Shown here one piece after another: positions 52,384 to 62,311 of a stretch of 64,000 nt of DNA. This DNA is from Pseudomonadota bacterium (lineage in GTDB: Bacteria > Pseudomonadota > Gammaproteobacteria > Burkholderiales > Burkholderiaceae_F), in assembly GCA_029778535.1 (NCBI GenBank), contig JAKOQB010000144.1, positions 1 through 64,000 of the forward strand, written 5' to 3'. Each line of letters starts with the position of its first letter. Positions within the stretch are counted from its first letter, which is position 1. Under the pieces are notes generated by a model. The model made no database searches, was not told the origin of the DNA, and saw nothing but the letters and a program-made list of their open reading frames with translations. Position numbers and translations under genes: made by a program.

Positions 52384-52881
52384 ATGCCGCGCGCGATGGG
52401 CCCGACGATCTGCGCCGCCCTGCTGGCTTTTTTCGTCGCCGGCAACGCAAGCGCGGACGCGATCTACAAGGTCCGGCTGAAGGACGGTTCGATCGCATTC
52501 ACCGACCGGCCGCCGCCGGGCGCGACGATTCTCGAAAAGCGCGAAGTCGAACCGTCGCCGCAGTCGGCGCCGTCCGCGCCGGCGGCGGAGTCGCGCCGGC
52601 GCGAAGCCGCCGCGGTCGACGAACGCCTGCGCCGGCGCGCGGCGGAAGCAGAACAGCTGGATGCCGCGGTCGCCGCCGCCGAGCGCGCGCTCGCCAAGGC
52701 GAAAGTCGATCTGGAAAAGGGACGCGAGGCGCGCGAGGGCGATTTCATGGGCACCGCGCGCAAGGGCCTGGTGCGGCATTCGCCCGCCTTTGAGGAGCGC
52801 GTGCGCGCGCTCGAGCAAGCCGTGGCCGACGCGCAGGCGCGCCTCGCCCGCGCGATCGAAGCGCGCGATGCGCCGCGCTAG
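52384..52881 (+). CDS. DUF4124 domain exported protein
   Basis: Signal peptide; DAIYKVRLKDGSIAFTDRPPPGATILEKREV; coiled-coil-like C-terminal region. Confidence 0.75.
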   Translation: MPRAMGPTICAALLAFFVAGNASADAIYKVRLKDGSIAFTDRPPPGATILEKREVEPSPQSAPSAPAAESRRREAAAVDERLRRRAAEAEQLDAAVAAAERALAKAKVDLEKGREAREGDFMGTARKGLVRHSPAFEERVRALEQAVADAQARLARAIEARDAPR

Positions 52882-53013
52882 CCGCGATCGCGTCTGAGCG
52901 GCGTCGCGCCGCACGCGGCCTGCAGCGCGCCGCCGAGGCGTTTGCCGCGCAGCGACTGCGCGCAGGTTCGGTAAGCTAGCCGCATCGATCGACACGCTGG
53001 CGACCAGACCACA

Positions 53014-55575
53014 ATGGAACAACCCGGCACGCGGTTCTGCCTCGAGATCCGACCTTCGCTGCCGCCGCGCCTGGCGCGGCTCGCCGACCTGGCAGGCGAC
53101 CTCTACTACAGCTGGGATCTGTCGGCGCGCGGTCTGTTTGCCCGCCTCGATCCGGGACTGTGGGAAAGCTGCGGACACAGCCCGAAGGCGTTCCTGAACC
53201 AGGTCGATCAACGGCGTCTGGAGGCGGCGGCCGAGGATCCCGGCTATCTGTCCCACTACAACCGCGTGCTATCGTCCTACGACACGTATCTGGCGCGACC
53301 GGCGCGGCGCGCGAACGGCGACTGGCTGGGCGAAGGCGAGCTGGTCGCCTATTTCTGCGCCGAGTTCGGCTTTCACGAAAGCCTGCCTATCTATTCGGGG
53401 GGCCTCGGCATCCTCGCCGGCGACCACTGCAAGGCGGCGGCCGATAGCGGCCTGCCCTTCGTCGGCGTCGGCCTGCTGTACCGGCAGGGCTACTTCACGC
53501 AGGAGATCGACCTCGACGGCAATCAGCGCGCGACCTACCACGACGCCGACTTCGACGATCTGCCGGTGGCGCCGGCACGCGCGGCCGACGGCCAGGAACT
53601 GCACATCCCGGTCGAAGTCGGCGAACGCACGGTGCAGGTCAAGGTCTGGCTGGCGCAGGTCGGGCGGGTCAAGCTCGTGCTGCTCGACACCGACCTGCCG
53701 GGCAACAGCGAGCACGACCGCTTCATCGCGCACCGGCTGTACGGCGGCGATCGCGGCACGCGGATCGAGCAGGAAATCGTGCTCGGCATGGGCGGCGTGC
53801 GCGCGCTGGCGGCGCTGAATCTGCGGCCGACCGTGTGGCACATCAACGAGGGACATGCCGCGTTCCTCGTGCTCGAACGCGCGCGCGAATGCATGAAGGG
53901 CGGCCTCGATTTCGCCGCCGCGCTCGAGGCGGTCGCCGCCAGCACGGTCTTCACCACGCACACGGCCGTGCCCGCCGGCCACGACCACTTCTCCGAGGAG
54001 ATGATCCGCCGCTACTTCGACGGCTACTGCCGCGCGCAGGGCATCGACATCCAGGCGTTGCTGGCGCTCGGCCGCACGCCGGCCAGCCACGACTTCAACA
54101 TGACCGCGCTCGCGCTGCGCGGCTCGCGTCACCGCAATGGCGTCAGCCGCATCCACGGGCGCGTCAGCGCGCAGATGCTGCGCGAGCTGTGGCCGCAGGT
54201 GCCGCCGTCGGAGAACCCGATCGCGTACGTGACCAACGGCGTGCACGCGCCGACCTTTCTCGCGCCGGAGTGGATCGACATCTTCGAGCGCTTTCTCGGT
54301 CCCGACTGGACGCAGCGCCTGTCGGACGCCGAGATCTGGCAGCGCGTACACGACATTCCCGACCACATCTTCTGGAGCGCACGCCAGTACCTGAAGGCGC
54401 AGATGCTGCAACTGGTCGCCTACCGGATCCGGCATCAGGTGCGGCGCGCGCACGGCAGCGAGGCGCACGCGGATCGGCTGCTCAAGCGCGCCGATCCGAA
54501 CGATCCCAACGTGCTGACGATCGGCTTCGCGCGCCGCTTCGCCACCTACAAGCGCGCCACGCTGATGTTCGAGCAGCTCGACCTGCTCGACGAGCTGGTC
54601 AACGATCCGCAGCGGCCGCTGCTGTTCATCTTCGCCGGCAAGGCACACCCGGCCGACACGCCCGGGCAGGACCTGATGCGGCGCATTGCCGAGATCGCCC
54701 GCATGCCGCGCTTCGAGGGCAAGATCCTGCTGGTCGAAGGCTACGACCTGCGGCTGGCGCGGCGGCTCACCTCGGGAGTGGACGTGTGGCTGAACCATCC
54801 GACCTATCCGCTCGAGGCGTGCGGCACCTCGGGCATGAAGGCGGCGATGAACGGGGTGCTGAACCTGTCGATCCGCGACGGCTGGTGGGACGAGGGCTTC
54901 GCCCCCGGCAACGGCTGGGCGATCACGCCGATCCCCGAGGACCAGAGCCAGGACGCGCGCAACCGCGGCGAGGTGCGCTCGATCTACGAGATCCTGCAGG
55001 ACCAGGTGATTCCGCTCTATTACGACCGCGGCCCGATGGGCCATTCGCCGGGCTGGGTCACGATGGGCAAGGAGGCGATCGCCACGCTGATGCCGCGCTT
55101 CAACACCGAGCGCATGCTGACCGAGTACGTGACGCGCTTCTACCGGCCGGCGGCCGAGCTGGGCCGGCGCGTCGCCGCCGAAGGCCACGCGCGCGCGCGC
55201 GAGCTGGCGCGCTGGAAGGAGCACATCTACGCGCGCTGGCCGGGGGTCAAGTTGCGCCGGGTCGAGGAACTGCCGCGTCGGCTCGCCTACGGCGAAGGAA
55301 TGCACCTGGCGGTCGACGTGGCGCTGAACGGCTTGAAGGCCGACGACATGGTGGTCGAAGCGCTGCTGGCCGACGACTCGCACGCGTCGGCGCCGAACGA
55401 GGCCAAGTCGCTGCTGCTGTCACCCACCGGACGCGCGGACACCTCGGGCATGCAGCGCTACGAATTGAACTTCGTGCCGGAGCGCTGCGGCCGGTTCGAA
55501 TACCGTATCCGCGCGTTTCCGCGCCATCCGCTGCTCGCGCACCGGCTCGAACTGGGGCTGATGCTGTGGGTCTGA
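53014..55575 (+). CDS. glgP: Alpha-glucan (glycogen) phosphorylase, GT35 with DUF3417 N-terminus
   Basis: LADLAGDLYYSWDLSARGLFARLDPGLWESCGHSPKAFLNQV...LNHPTYPLEACGTSGMKAAMNGVLNLSIRDGWWDEGF. Confidence 0.93.
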   Translation: MEQPGTRFCLEIRPSLPPRLARLADLAGDLYYSWDLSARGLFARLDPGLWESCGHSPKAFLNQVDQRRLEAAAEDPGYLSHYNRVLSSYDTYLARPARRANGDWLGEGELVAYFCAEFGFHESLPIYSGGLGILAGDHCKAAADSGLPFVGVGLLYRQGYFTQEIDLDGNQRATYHDADFDDLPVAPARAADGQELHIPVEVGERTVQVKVWLAQVGRVKLVLLDTDLPGNSEHDRFIAHRLYGGDRGTRIEQEIVLGMGGVRALAALNLRPTVWHINEGHAAFLVLERARECMKGGLDFAAALEAVAASTVFTTHTAVPAGHDHFSEEMIRRYFDGYCRAQGIDIQALLALGRTPASHDFNMTALALRGSRHRNGVSRIHGRVSAQMLRELWPQVPPSENPIAYVTNGVHAPTFLAPEWIDIFERFLGPDWTQRLSDAEIWQRVHDIPDHIFWSARQYLKAQMLQLVAYRIRHQVRRAHGSEAHADRLLKRADPNDPNVLTIGFARRFATYKRATLMFEQLDLLDELVNDPQRPLLFIFAGKAHPADTPGQDLMRRIAEIARMPRFEGKILLVEGYDLRLARRLTSGVDVWLNHPTYPLEACGTSGMKAAMNGVLNLSIRDGWWDEGFAPGNGWAITPIPEDQSQDARNRGEVRSIYEILQDQVIPLYYDRGPMGHSPGWVTMGKEAIATLMPRFNTERMLTEYVTRFYRPAAELGRRVAAEGHARARELARWKEHIYARWPGVKLRRVEELPRRLAYGEGMHLAVDVALNGLKADDMVVEALLADDSHASAPNEAKSLLLSPTGRADTSGMQRYELNFVPERCGRFEYRIRAFPRHPLLAHRLELGLMLWV

Positions 55576-57021
55576 TCAGGCCGAGATCTGCGCGTACAGC
55601 CGCGCGTACTCGAAGGCCGCGCGGTCCCAGCTGAAGTCGCGCGCCATGCCGGCGCGCTGCAGCCGCTGCCACTGCGCGGGCGTCCGATACAGCGCCAGCG
55701 CGCGCGCGATCGCGCTGCGCAGTCCCGCCGCGTCGATCGGACGCACGTGCAATCCGCTCGCGCTGCCGTCCGCGAGCGTCGCGTCGCTGCAGTCGACGAC
55801 CGAATCGAGCAGCCCGCCGGTGGCGCCGACGATCGGCACCGTGCCGTAGCGCTGGCTGTACATCTGATTGAGACCGCACGGTTCGAAGCGCGACGGCATC
55901 AGAAAGAGGTCGGCGCCGGCCTCGGTCAGGTGCGCGAGCGATTCGTCGAAGCCGATGTGAACGCCGATCGCATGCGGGTGACTCTTCGCCAGCGCGCGGA
56001 ATTCCGCTTCCATCACCGGCTCGCCGGTGCCGACCACGACCAGCTGCGCCGGCGCGGCGATCAGCTCCTGCGCCACCGCGACGATCAGATCGACGCCCTT
56101 CTGATCGGTCAGCCGGCTGACCACCGCGAAGAGCGGCGTCGCATCGTCTTCGCGCAGGCCGAAGCGGCGCTGCAGCGCGCGCTTGTTGGCCTTCTTGTTC
56201 GACAGCGAATCCGCGTCGAACGGCGCGGCGAGCGCCGGGTCGCGCTTCGGGTCCCACAGCGTCGTGTCGATGCCGTTCAGGATGCCGTGCAGCGCAGCGC
56301 GGCGCGCGAACAGCAGCCCTTCGAGCCCCATGCCGAGCGGTGCGGTCTGGATCTCGCGCGCGTACGACGGGCTGCCGGTCGTGATCGCGTCGGCGTATTG
56401 CAGGCCCGCCTTCACGAACGACAGCTTGCCGTGAAACTCGACACCGTCGACCGACCAGGCGGCGGGCGGCAGTCCGAGCCGCGCGGTCCAGCTCGCGTCG
56501 AACAATCCCTGGAACGCGAGGTTGTGCACCGTGAACAGTACCGGCGCCGCGGGCCGCGGCGAGAAGCGCACGTACGCTGCGCCGAGCCCCGCGTGCCAGT
56601 CGTTCAGATGCAGCACGTCGGCGCGCCAGCCGACGCCACCTTCAGTCGCGAGCCAGGCGGCAACCCGTCCGAGCTGCGCGAAGCGCAGCGCGTTGTCGGG
56701 CCAGTCCTTGCCGCCATCCTGATACGGCCCGCCGGCGCGGTCGAAAAGCGGCGGACAGTCGATCACGTACAGCGGCACGCCGTCGGGGAGTTCGGCGCCG
56801 AGCAGATCGGCCGCCGGCACTTCCGCCAGCGGCTCGATGCGCGCGAGAAAGCGGCGCTCGCGCAGCGCGGCCAGCACCGGCGGATAACCGGGCAGCAGCA
56901 CGCGCACGTCGAGGTTCAGCCGCCGCAGCGCAGCCGGCAGCGCGCCTGCCACGTCGGCCAGTCCACCGGTCTTGACCAGCGGCACGCATTCGGATGCCGC
57001 AAACAGCACGCGCAATGTCAT
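55576..57021 (-). CDS. glgA: Glycogen synthase
   Basis: LRVLFAASECVPLVKTGGLADVAGALPAALRRL...VVSRLTDQKGVDLIVAVAQEL...FLMPSRFEPCGLNQMYSQRYGTVPIV. Confidence 0.95.
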   Translation of the reverse strand: MTLRVLFAASECVPLVKTGGLADVAGALPAALRRLNLDVRVLLPGYPPVLAALRERRFLARIEPLAEVPAADLLGAELPDGVPLYVIDCPPLFDRAGGPYQDGGKDWPDNALRFAQLGRVAAWLATEGGVGWRADVLHLNDWHAGLGAAYVRFSPRPAAPVLFTVHNLAFQGLFDASWTARLGLPPAAWSVDGVEFHGKLSFVKAGLQYADAITTGSPSYAREIQTAPLGMGLEGLLFARRAALHGILNGIDTTLWDPKRDPALAAPFDADSLSNKKANKRALQRRFGLREDDATPLFAVVSRLTDQKGVDLIVAVAQELIAAPAQLVVVGTGEPVMEAEFRALAKSHPHAIGVHIGFDESLAHLTEAGADLFLMPSRFEPCGLNQMYSQRYGTVPIVGATGGLLDSVVDCSDATLADGSASGLHVRPIDAAGLRSAIARALALYRTPAQWQRLQRAGMARDFSWDRAAFEYARLYAQISA

Positions 57022-57129
57022 TTCGCAAGCTCGATTCGAACGAATGCCGCCAGACTACCTGCAAAGGCGGGTCGCCGAGTTGCGGTAGGCTCTCCGCGAA
57101 CGGACCCGCGCTGAATCGAGGGGACCCCG

Positions 57130-58449
57130 ATGACCGACGCCGAATGCCTGCACCTCGGCTACTGCCCTTATAAGAACGACCCCGCCGGCCCGCCGGGGTC
57201 CAACCTCGCGCACGAGGCGATGGCGATCGTGCTCGCGGGCGGACGCGGCCAGCGGCTCGGGCCGCTGTCGGAGTGGCGCGCCAAGCCGGCGCTGCCGTTC
57301 GCCGGCAAGTTCCGCATCATCGACTTCACGCTGTCGAACTGCGTGAACTCCGGCATCCGCCGCATCGGCATCTGCACGCAGTACAAGGCGCAGAGCCTGA
57401 TCCGCCACGTGCAGCGCGGCTGGTCGATCTTCGACGGCCGCTTCAACGAATTCGTCGAGCTGCTGCCGGCGCAGCAGCGCGTGACCACGCACTGGTACGC
57501 GGGCACCGCCGACGCCGTCTACCAGAACATCGACATCCTGCGCACGCAGGAGCCGCGCTTCGTGCTGGTGCTGGCCGGCGATCACGTCTACAAGATGGAC
57601 TACTCGAAGATGCTGGGCGAGCATGTGGCGCGCAACGCCGACATGACGATCGCGTGCCTCGAGCTGCCGGTGGAAGAAGCGCGCCCCTTCGGCGTGATGC
57701 AGGTCGACGCTGAAGGGCGCATCATCGGCTTCCAGGAGAAGCCCGCGCACCCGCGGCCGCTGCCCGACCGGCCCGACACGGCGCTGGTCAGCATGGGCGT
57801 GTACTGCTTCAACACGCCGTTCCTGTACGAACAACTGATCCGCGATGCGGGGCAGCGCACTTCGTCGCACGACTTCGGCAAGGACGTCATTCCGCACGCG
57901 ATCGAACGCGGTTACCGCGTGTACTCGCACCGTTTCACGACGAGCTGCGTCAACATGGTCGGTGACCGCCCGTACTGGCGCGACGTCGGCACGATCGACG
58001 CGTACTGGGAGGCCAACCTCGACCTGGTGCACGTCACGCCCGAGCTGAATCTGTACGACGCGGCGTGGCCGATCTGGACCCACCAGGAACAGTTGCCGCC
58101 GGCCAAATTCGTGTTCGACGATGATGACCGGCGCGGCATCGCGATCGACTCGATCGTCTCCGGCGGCTGCATCATCAGCGGCTCGGCGGTGAAGCGCTCG
58201 CTGCTGTTCTCCAACGTGGTCGTGCACAGCTATTGCACGATCGAGGACTCCGTGCTGCTGCCCGACGTCGACGTGGCGCGCCATGTGGTACTGAAGCGCG
58301 CGGTGGTGGAGAAAGGCTGCCGCCTGCCGGCCGGGCTGCAGGTCGGCGTCGATCGTGAGGCCGACCGGCGCCGCTTTCTCGTCACCGATCACGGCGTCAC
58401 GCTGATCACGCCGCAGATGCTCGGGCAGGAGATTCACCAGGTTCCATGA
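57130..58449 (+). CDS. glgC: Glucose-1-phosphate adenylyltransferase
   Basis: AIVLAGGRGQRLGPLSEWRAKPALPFAGKFRIIDFTLSNCVNSGIRRIGICTQYKAQSLIRHVQRGW. Confidence 0.96.
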   Translation: MTDAECLHLGYCPYKNDPAGPPGSNLAHEAMAIVLAGGRGQRLGPLSEWRAKPALPFAGKFRIIDFTLSNCVNSGIRRIGICTQYKAQSLIRHVQRGWSIFDGRFNEFVELLPAQQRVTTHWYAGTADAVYQNIDILRTQEPRFVLVLAGDHVYKMDYSKMLGEHVARNADMTIACLELPVEEARPFGVMQVDAEGRIIGFQEKPAHPRPLPDRPDTALVSMGVYCFNTPFLYEQLIRDAGQRTSSHDFGKDVIPHAIERGYRVYSHRFTTSCVNMVGDRPYWRDVGTIDAYWEANLDLVHVTPELNLYDAAWPIWTHQEQLPPAKFVFDDDDRRGIAIDSIVSGGCIISGSAVKRSLLFSNVVVHSYCTIEDSVLLPDVDVARHVVLKRAVVEKGCRLPAGLQVGVDREADRRRFLVTDHGVTLITPQMLGQEIHQVP

Positions 58450-60158
58450 GCGCGCGCCAAGAAGGCATCGATCTCGTGCTGGTGTGGCACATGCACCAGC
58501 CCGAGTATCGCGTCGGCGCCGAGCGCACGCCGCGCATGCCGTGGGTCTATCTGCATGCGCTGAAGGACTACTCGGACATGGCCGCGCACTTGGAAGCGCA
58601 GCCGCGCGCGCGCGCGGTGGTCAACTTCGTGCCGATCCTGCTCGAGCAGCTCGACGACTACGTGCAGCAGTTCGCCGCGGGCACCCTGCGCGATCCGCTG
58701 CTGCAGCTGCTCGGCCGCAGCGACGCGGTGCCGTTCACGGCCGAGGAGCGGGCGCTGGTGCTGAACCAGTGCTTCCACGCCAATCACACGCACATGGTCG
58801 CGCCGTTCGCCCCGTATCGGCGCTTGCGCGATCTCGCGCAAGCGGCCGAGACGCACGACGCGGCCGGGTATCTGTCCGACCGCTTCCTGTACGACCTGCT
58901 GACCTGGTACCACCTGTCGTGGACCGGCGAGTTCGTGCGCCGCGAAGCGGCGCTGGTGAAGGAGCTGATGACGTTCGGCAGCGGCTTCACTTTCACGCAA
59001 CGGCAGGCGCTGCTCGAACTGATCGGCCGCGTGATCACGCGGGTGGCGGCGGCTTTCCGGCGGCTGGAGGAGTCGGGCCGCGTCGAGCTGTCGACGACGC
59101 CGTACTTTCACCCGCTCGGACCGCTGCTGGTCGACTTCGGCTGCGCGCGCCAGGCGCGGCCCGACCTGCCGCTGCCGCAGTCGCCGCGCTATCCGGGCGG
59201 TGCCGAGCGGCTCGACTGGCACATCGCCGCCGCGCTGGCGGAACACGCGCGCCGCTTCGGCCGTGCGCCGACGGGACTGTGGCCCGCCGAGGGCGCGGTC
59301 AGCGACGGACTGCTGCAGGCGGCCGGCCGCGCGCGCCTCGCCTGGATCGCATCGGGACAGCAGGTGCTGCGCAACAGCCTGCGCCGCGCCGGACGCGACC
59401 TCGGCGTGGAGAAGGACTGCCTGTATCGCCCGTACCGCGTGCGGCCGCTGGCCGACACACTGTGCTTCTTCCGCGACGATCGCCTGTCCGACCTGATCGG
59501 GTTCGTCTATCGCAACTGGGACGGCGGGCACGCGGCGGACCACTTCGTGCAGGAACTGGAGCAGATCGCCGCCCATGGCTGCCCGGACGGCCGCAGGCCG
59601 GTCGTCAGCGTGATCCTCGACGGCGAGAACGCATGGGAGTACTACCCTTACAACGGCTACTACTTCCTGTCCGCGCTGTACGAGAAGCTCGGCGATCACC
59701 CGCGCATCCGGATGCGCACCTATCGGGACTGGATCGCCGAACACCAGCCGAACTTGCCGGCGGACGTCGATTCGCTGCCGGCGCTGGTCGCGGGCAGCTG
59801 GGTCTACGGCGACCTGACGACGTGGATCGGCGCGCCGGACAAGAACGCCGCCTGGGACCTGCTCGTCGCCGCCAAGCAGGCGTATGACACGGCCGTCGCG
59901 AGCGGACGGCTGACACCCGGCGAGGTCGCGGCCGCAGGGCGACAGCTCGGCGTGTGCGAAAGCTCCGACTGGTTCTGGTGGTTCGGCGACGACAACCCCG
60001 CGCAGGCGGTCGCCGGGTTCGATCGCCTGTATCGCGACAACCTGGCGCAGCTTTACGCGCTGCTGCACCTGCCGGTGCCGGAGAACCTCGCGCGGCCGCT
60101 GAGCCGCGGCGGCGGCGCGCAAGAAGGCACGGGCGCAATGCGCCGGGCGGGTTCATGA
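58446..60158 (+). CDS. Glycoside hydrolase family 57 protein
   Basis: DLVLVWHMHQPEYRV...PTGLWPAEGAVSDGLLQAAGRARLAWIASG...VSVILDGENAWEYYPYNGYYFLSALY. Confidence 0.9.
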   Translation: MSARQEGIDLVLVWHMHQPEYRVGAERTPRMPWVYLHALKDYSDMAAHLEAQPRARAVVNFVPILLEQLDDYVQQFAAGTLRDPLLQLLGRSDAVPFTAEERALVLNQCFHANHTHMVAPFAPYRRLRDLAQAAETHDAAGYLSDRFLYDLLTWYHLSWTGEFVRREAALVKELMTFGSGFTFTQRQALLELIGRVITRVAAAFRRLEESGRVELSTTPYFHPLGPLLVDFGCARQARPDLPLPQSPRYPGGAERLDWHIAAALAEHARRFGRAPTGLWPAEGAVSDGLLQAAGRARLAWIASGQQVLRNSLRRAGRDLGVEKDCLYRPYRVRPLADTLCFFRDDRLSDLIGFVYRNWDGGHAADHFVQELEQIAAHGCPDGRRPVVSVILDGENAWEYYPYNGYYFLSALYEKLGDHPRIRMRTYRDWIAEHQPNLPADVDSLPALVAGSWVYGDLTTWIGAPDKNAAWDLLVAAKQAYDTAVASGRLTPGEVAAAGRQLGVCESSDWFWWFGDDNPAQAVAGFDRLYRDNLAQLYALLHLPVPENLARPLSRGGGAQEGTGAMRRAGS

Positions 60159-62179
60159 CCACCCCCCGGCTCGCGCTGCTGTTCGGCGTCCACGCGCATC
60201 AGCCGGCCGGCAATTTTCCCGCGGTGATCGAGCAGGCGCATCGCGACTGCTATGCGCCGTTTCTGCACACGCTGGCCGACTATCCGCAGTTTCACTGCGC
60301 CGCGCACTTCAGCGGGCCGTTGCTCGACCAGTTGGCGGCACAGTTTCCGGACGACGTCGCGCTGCTGCGCGCGATGGCGGCGCGCGGACAGATCGAGATG
60401 TTCGGCGCCGGCGACACCGAGCCGGTGCTGGCCGCAATCCCGCACCGCGACCGCATCGGCCAGCTCGAACGCATGGCACGACGCCTCGAACGCGATTTCG
60501 GCGCGCGGCCGCGCGGCGCGTGGCTGACCGAGCGCGTGTGGGAGCCAACCGTGGTGCCGGCGCTTGCGGACAGCGGCGTCCGCTACGCGCTGGTCGACGA
60601 CTATCACTTCCTGTGCACCGGCAAGCGCGCCGGCGAGCTCGACGGCCACTACACCACCGAGGAAGACGGGCGGCGACTCGATCTGTACGCGATCTCCGAG
60701 GAGCTGCGCTACCGGATCCCGTTCGCGCCGGCACGCGAGGCGGTGCAGTACCTCGAATCGCTGGCGCGCCCCGACGGGCTGCCGGCCGCGGTGTACTTCG
60801 ACGACATCGAAAAATTCGGCGTCTGGCCGGAGACGAACGAATGGGTCTACGGGCGGCGCTGGCTGCGCGATTTCATCGAGGCGGTGCTCGTCTCGCCGGT
60901 GCTGCGCACGCTGAGCTTCGCCGAGTACCACGCGCAGGCGCGCACGCGCGGGGTGGTGTATCTGCCGACCACCAGCTACATCGAAATGAACGAGTGGTCG
61001 CTGCCGGCCGCCGCAGCGGCCGAATACGGCGCGCTGCTCGCGCAGGAAAAGGAGGCCGGCCGCTTCGCGCGCCGCAAGGGCTACCTGCGCGGCGGCATCT
61101 GGCGCAACTTCTTCTCGCGCTATCCGGAAGCGAACTGGATGCACAAGCGCATGCTCGACCTGTCGGCGCGGCTGCAGCGCGCCTGCGCTGCCGCCGCCGA
61201 CGCCGAGGCGTTGCGCGAGCTGCTGTACTTCGCGCAGGCGAACGACGCGTACTGGCACGGCCTGTTCGGCGGCCTGTACCTGCCGCACCTGCGCCGCAGC
61301 GTGTGGCGCCATCTGCTCGAGCTCGAAGCGCGCCTCGATGCGCTGGCGCCGCGCGCGGCGCGCGAATGCATCGACCTCGACCACGACGGCGTCGACGAAC
61401 TGTTCCTGCGCAACCGCGCCGCGCAGGCGGTGCTGCGGCTCGACGGCAGCGCGGCGGTGCGCGAGCTCGACGCGTACGCGCTGGCACAGAATTTCGGCGA
61501 CACGCTGCGCCGCCACCTCGAGCACTACCATGACAAGGCGCGCCGCGGCGGCGACAGCCGGCATACCGGCGAAGGCATCGCGTCAGCGCACGACCGCGTG
61601 AGCTTTCGCCATCCGATCGACCCGCGCGACCTCGAGCCCGACGCCGCAGCGCGCGACATCTTCGTCGACGCGTGGATCGAAGGCGAAGGCGGCGCGACGG
61701 CGATCGCCGGCTACATCCTCGACCCGGGAACGGGCGACGGCGAAGCGGTCTTCCGCTGCGCGCAGCCTGCCATCGTCAAGCGCGTGCGGCTGCAAGAAGA
61801 AACGCTGGCGCTGCGCTACGAAGTCACGGCCGAGCGGCCCGGCGCGCTGCGAACGACGCTCGACTTCGCGCTGCCGAGCTGCGACGGCTTCGCCGGCCGC
61901 TACGTGGACGCGGCCGGCGCGATCCGCGGCGGCTTCGGCCAGCCGCTTGAACTGACCACCACGAACCTCACGCTCGACGACCGCTTCATGCAGGGGGCGC
62001 TCGTCGTTTCGTGCGCGCCGGCGGCGCGGGTGAGCGCGCGCCCGTACCACACGGTGTCGCAATCCGAGCAGGGGTTCGAGCGCGTGATGCAGTCGGCCAC
62101 GCTGACGCTCGAGTGGCCGCTGCCGGCGGGCGAATCGGTGGTCGAAGTGCGCGTACAGATCCGGCCCGACGCGCGCTGA
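60155..62179 (+). CDS. GH57 alpha-amylase / 4-alpha-glucanotransferase with DUF1925/DUF1926-like C-terminus
   Basis: LALLFGVHAHQPAGNFPAVIEQAHRDCYAPFLHTLADYP...GAWLTERVWEPTVVPALADSGVRYALVDDYHFL...YFDDIEKFGVWPETNEWVY. Confidence 0.9.
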   Translation: MTTPRLALLFGVHAHQPAGNFPAVIEQAHRDCYAPFLHTLADYPQFHCAAHFSGPLLDQLAAQFPDDVALLRAMAARGQIEMFGAGDTEPVLAAIPHRDRIGQLERMARRLERDFGARPRGAWLTERVWEPTVVPALADSGVRYALVDDYHFLCTGKRAGELDGHYTTEEDGRRLDLYAISEELRYRIPFAPAREAVQYLESLARPDGLPAAVYFDDIEKFGVWPETNEWVYGRRWLRDFIEAVLVSPVLRTLSFAEYHAQARTRGVVYLPTTSYIEMNEWSLPAAAAAEYGALLAQEKEAGRFARRKGYLRGGIWRNFFSRYPEANWMHKRMLDLSARLQRACAAAADAEALRELLYFAQANDAYWHGLFGGLYLPHLRRSVWRHLLELEARLDALAPRAARECIDLDHDGVDELFLRNRAAQAVLRLDGSAAVRELDAYALAQNFGDTLRRHLEHYHDKARRGGDSRHTGEGIASAHDRVSFRHPIDPRDLEPDAAARDIFVDAWIEGEGGATAIAGYILDPGTGDGEAVFRCAQPAIVKRVRLQEETLALRYEVTAERPGALRTTLDFALPSCDGFAGRYVDAAGAIRGGFGQPLELTTTNLTLDDRFMQGALVVSCAPAARVSARPYHTVSQSEQGFERVMQSATLTLEWPLPAGESVVEVRVQIRPDAR

Positions 62180-62311
62180 CGGCGTCCCCCGTTTGCGCCG
62201 CGACGTCCGCGAAGTTGACAGGGGTCACGGAATCGGACGCCGCGTTCTTCATAGTCGGCGCACAAGACGCCGGGCCTTGTGCCAAGGCGCGTCCGATTGA
62301 AGGAGGACGAT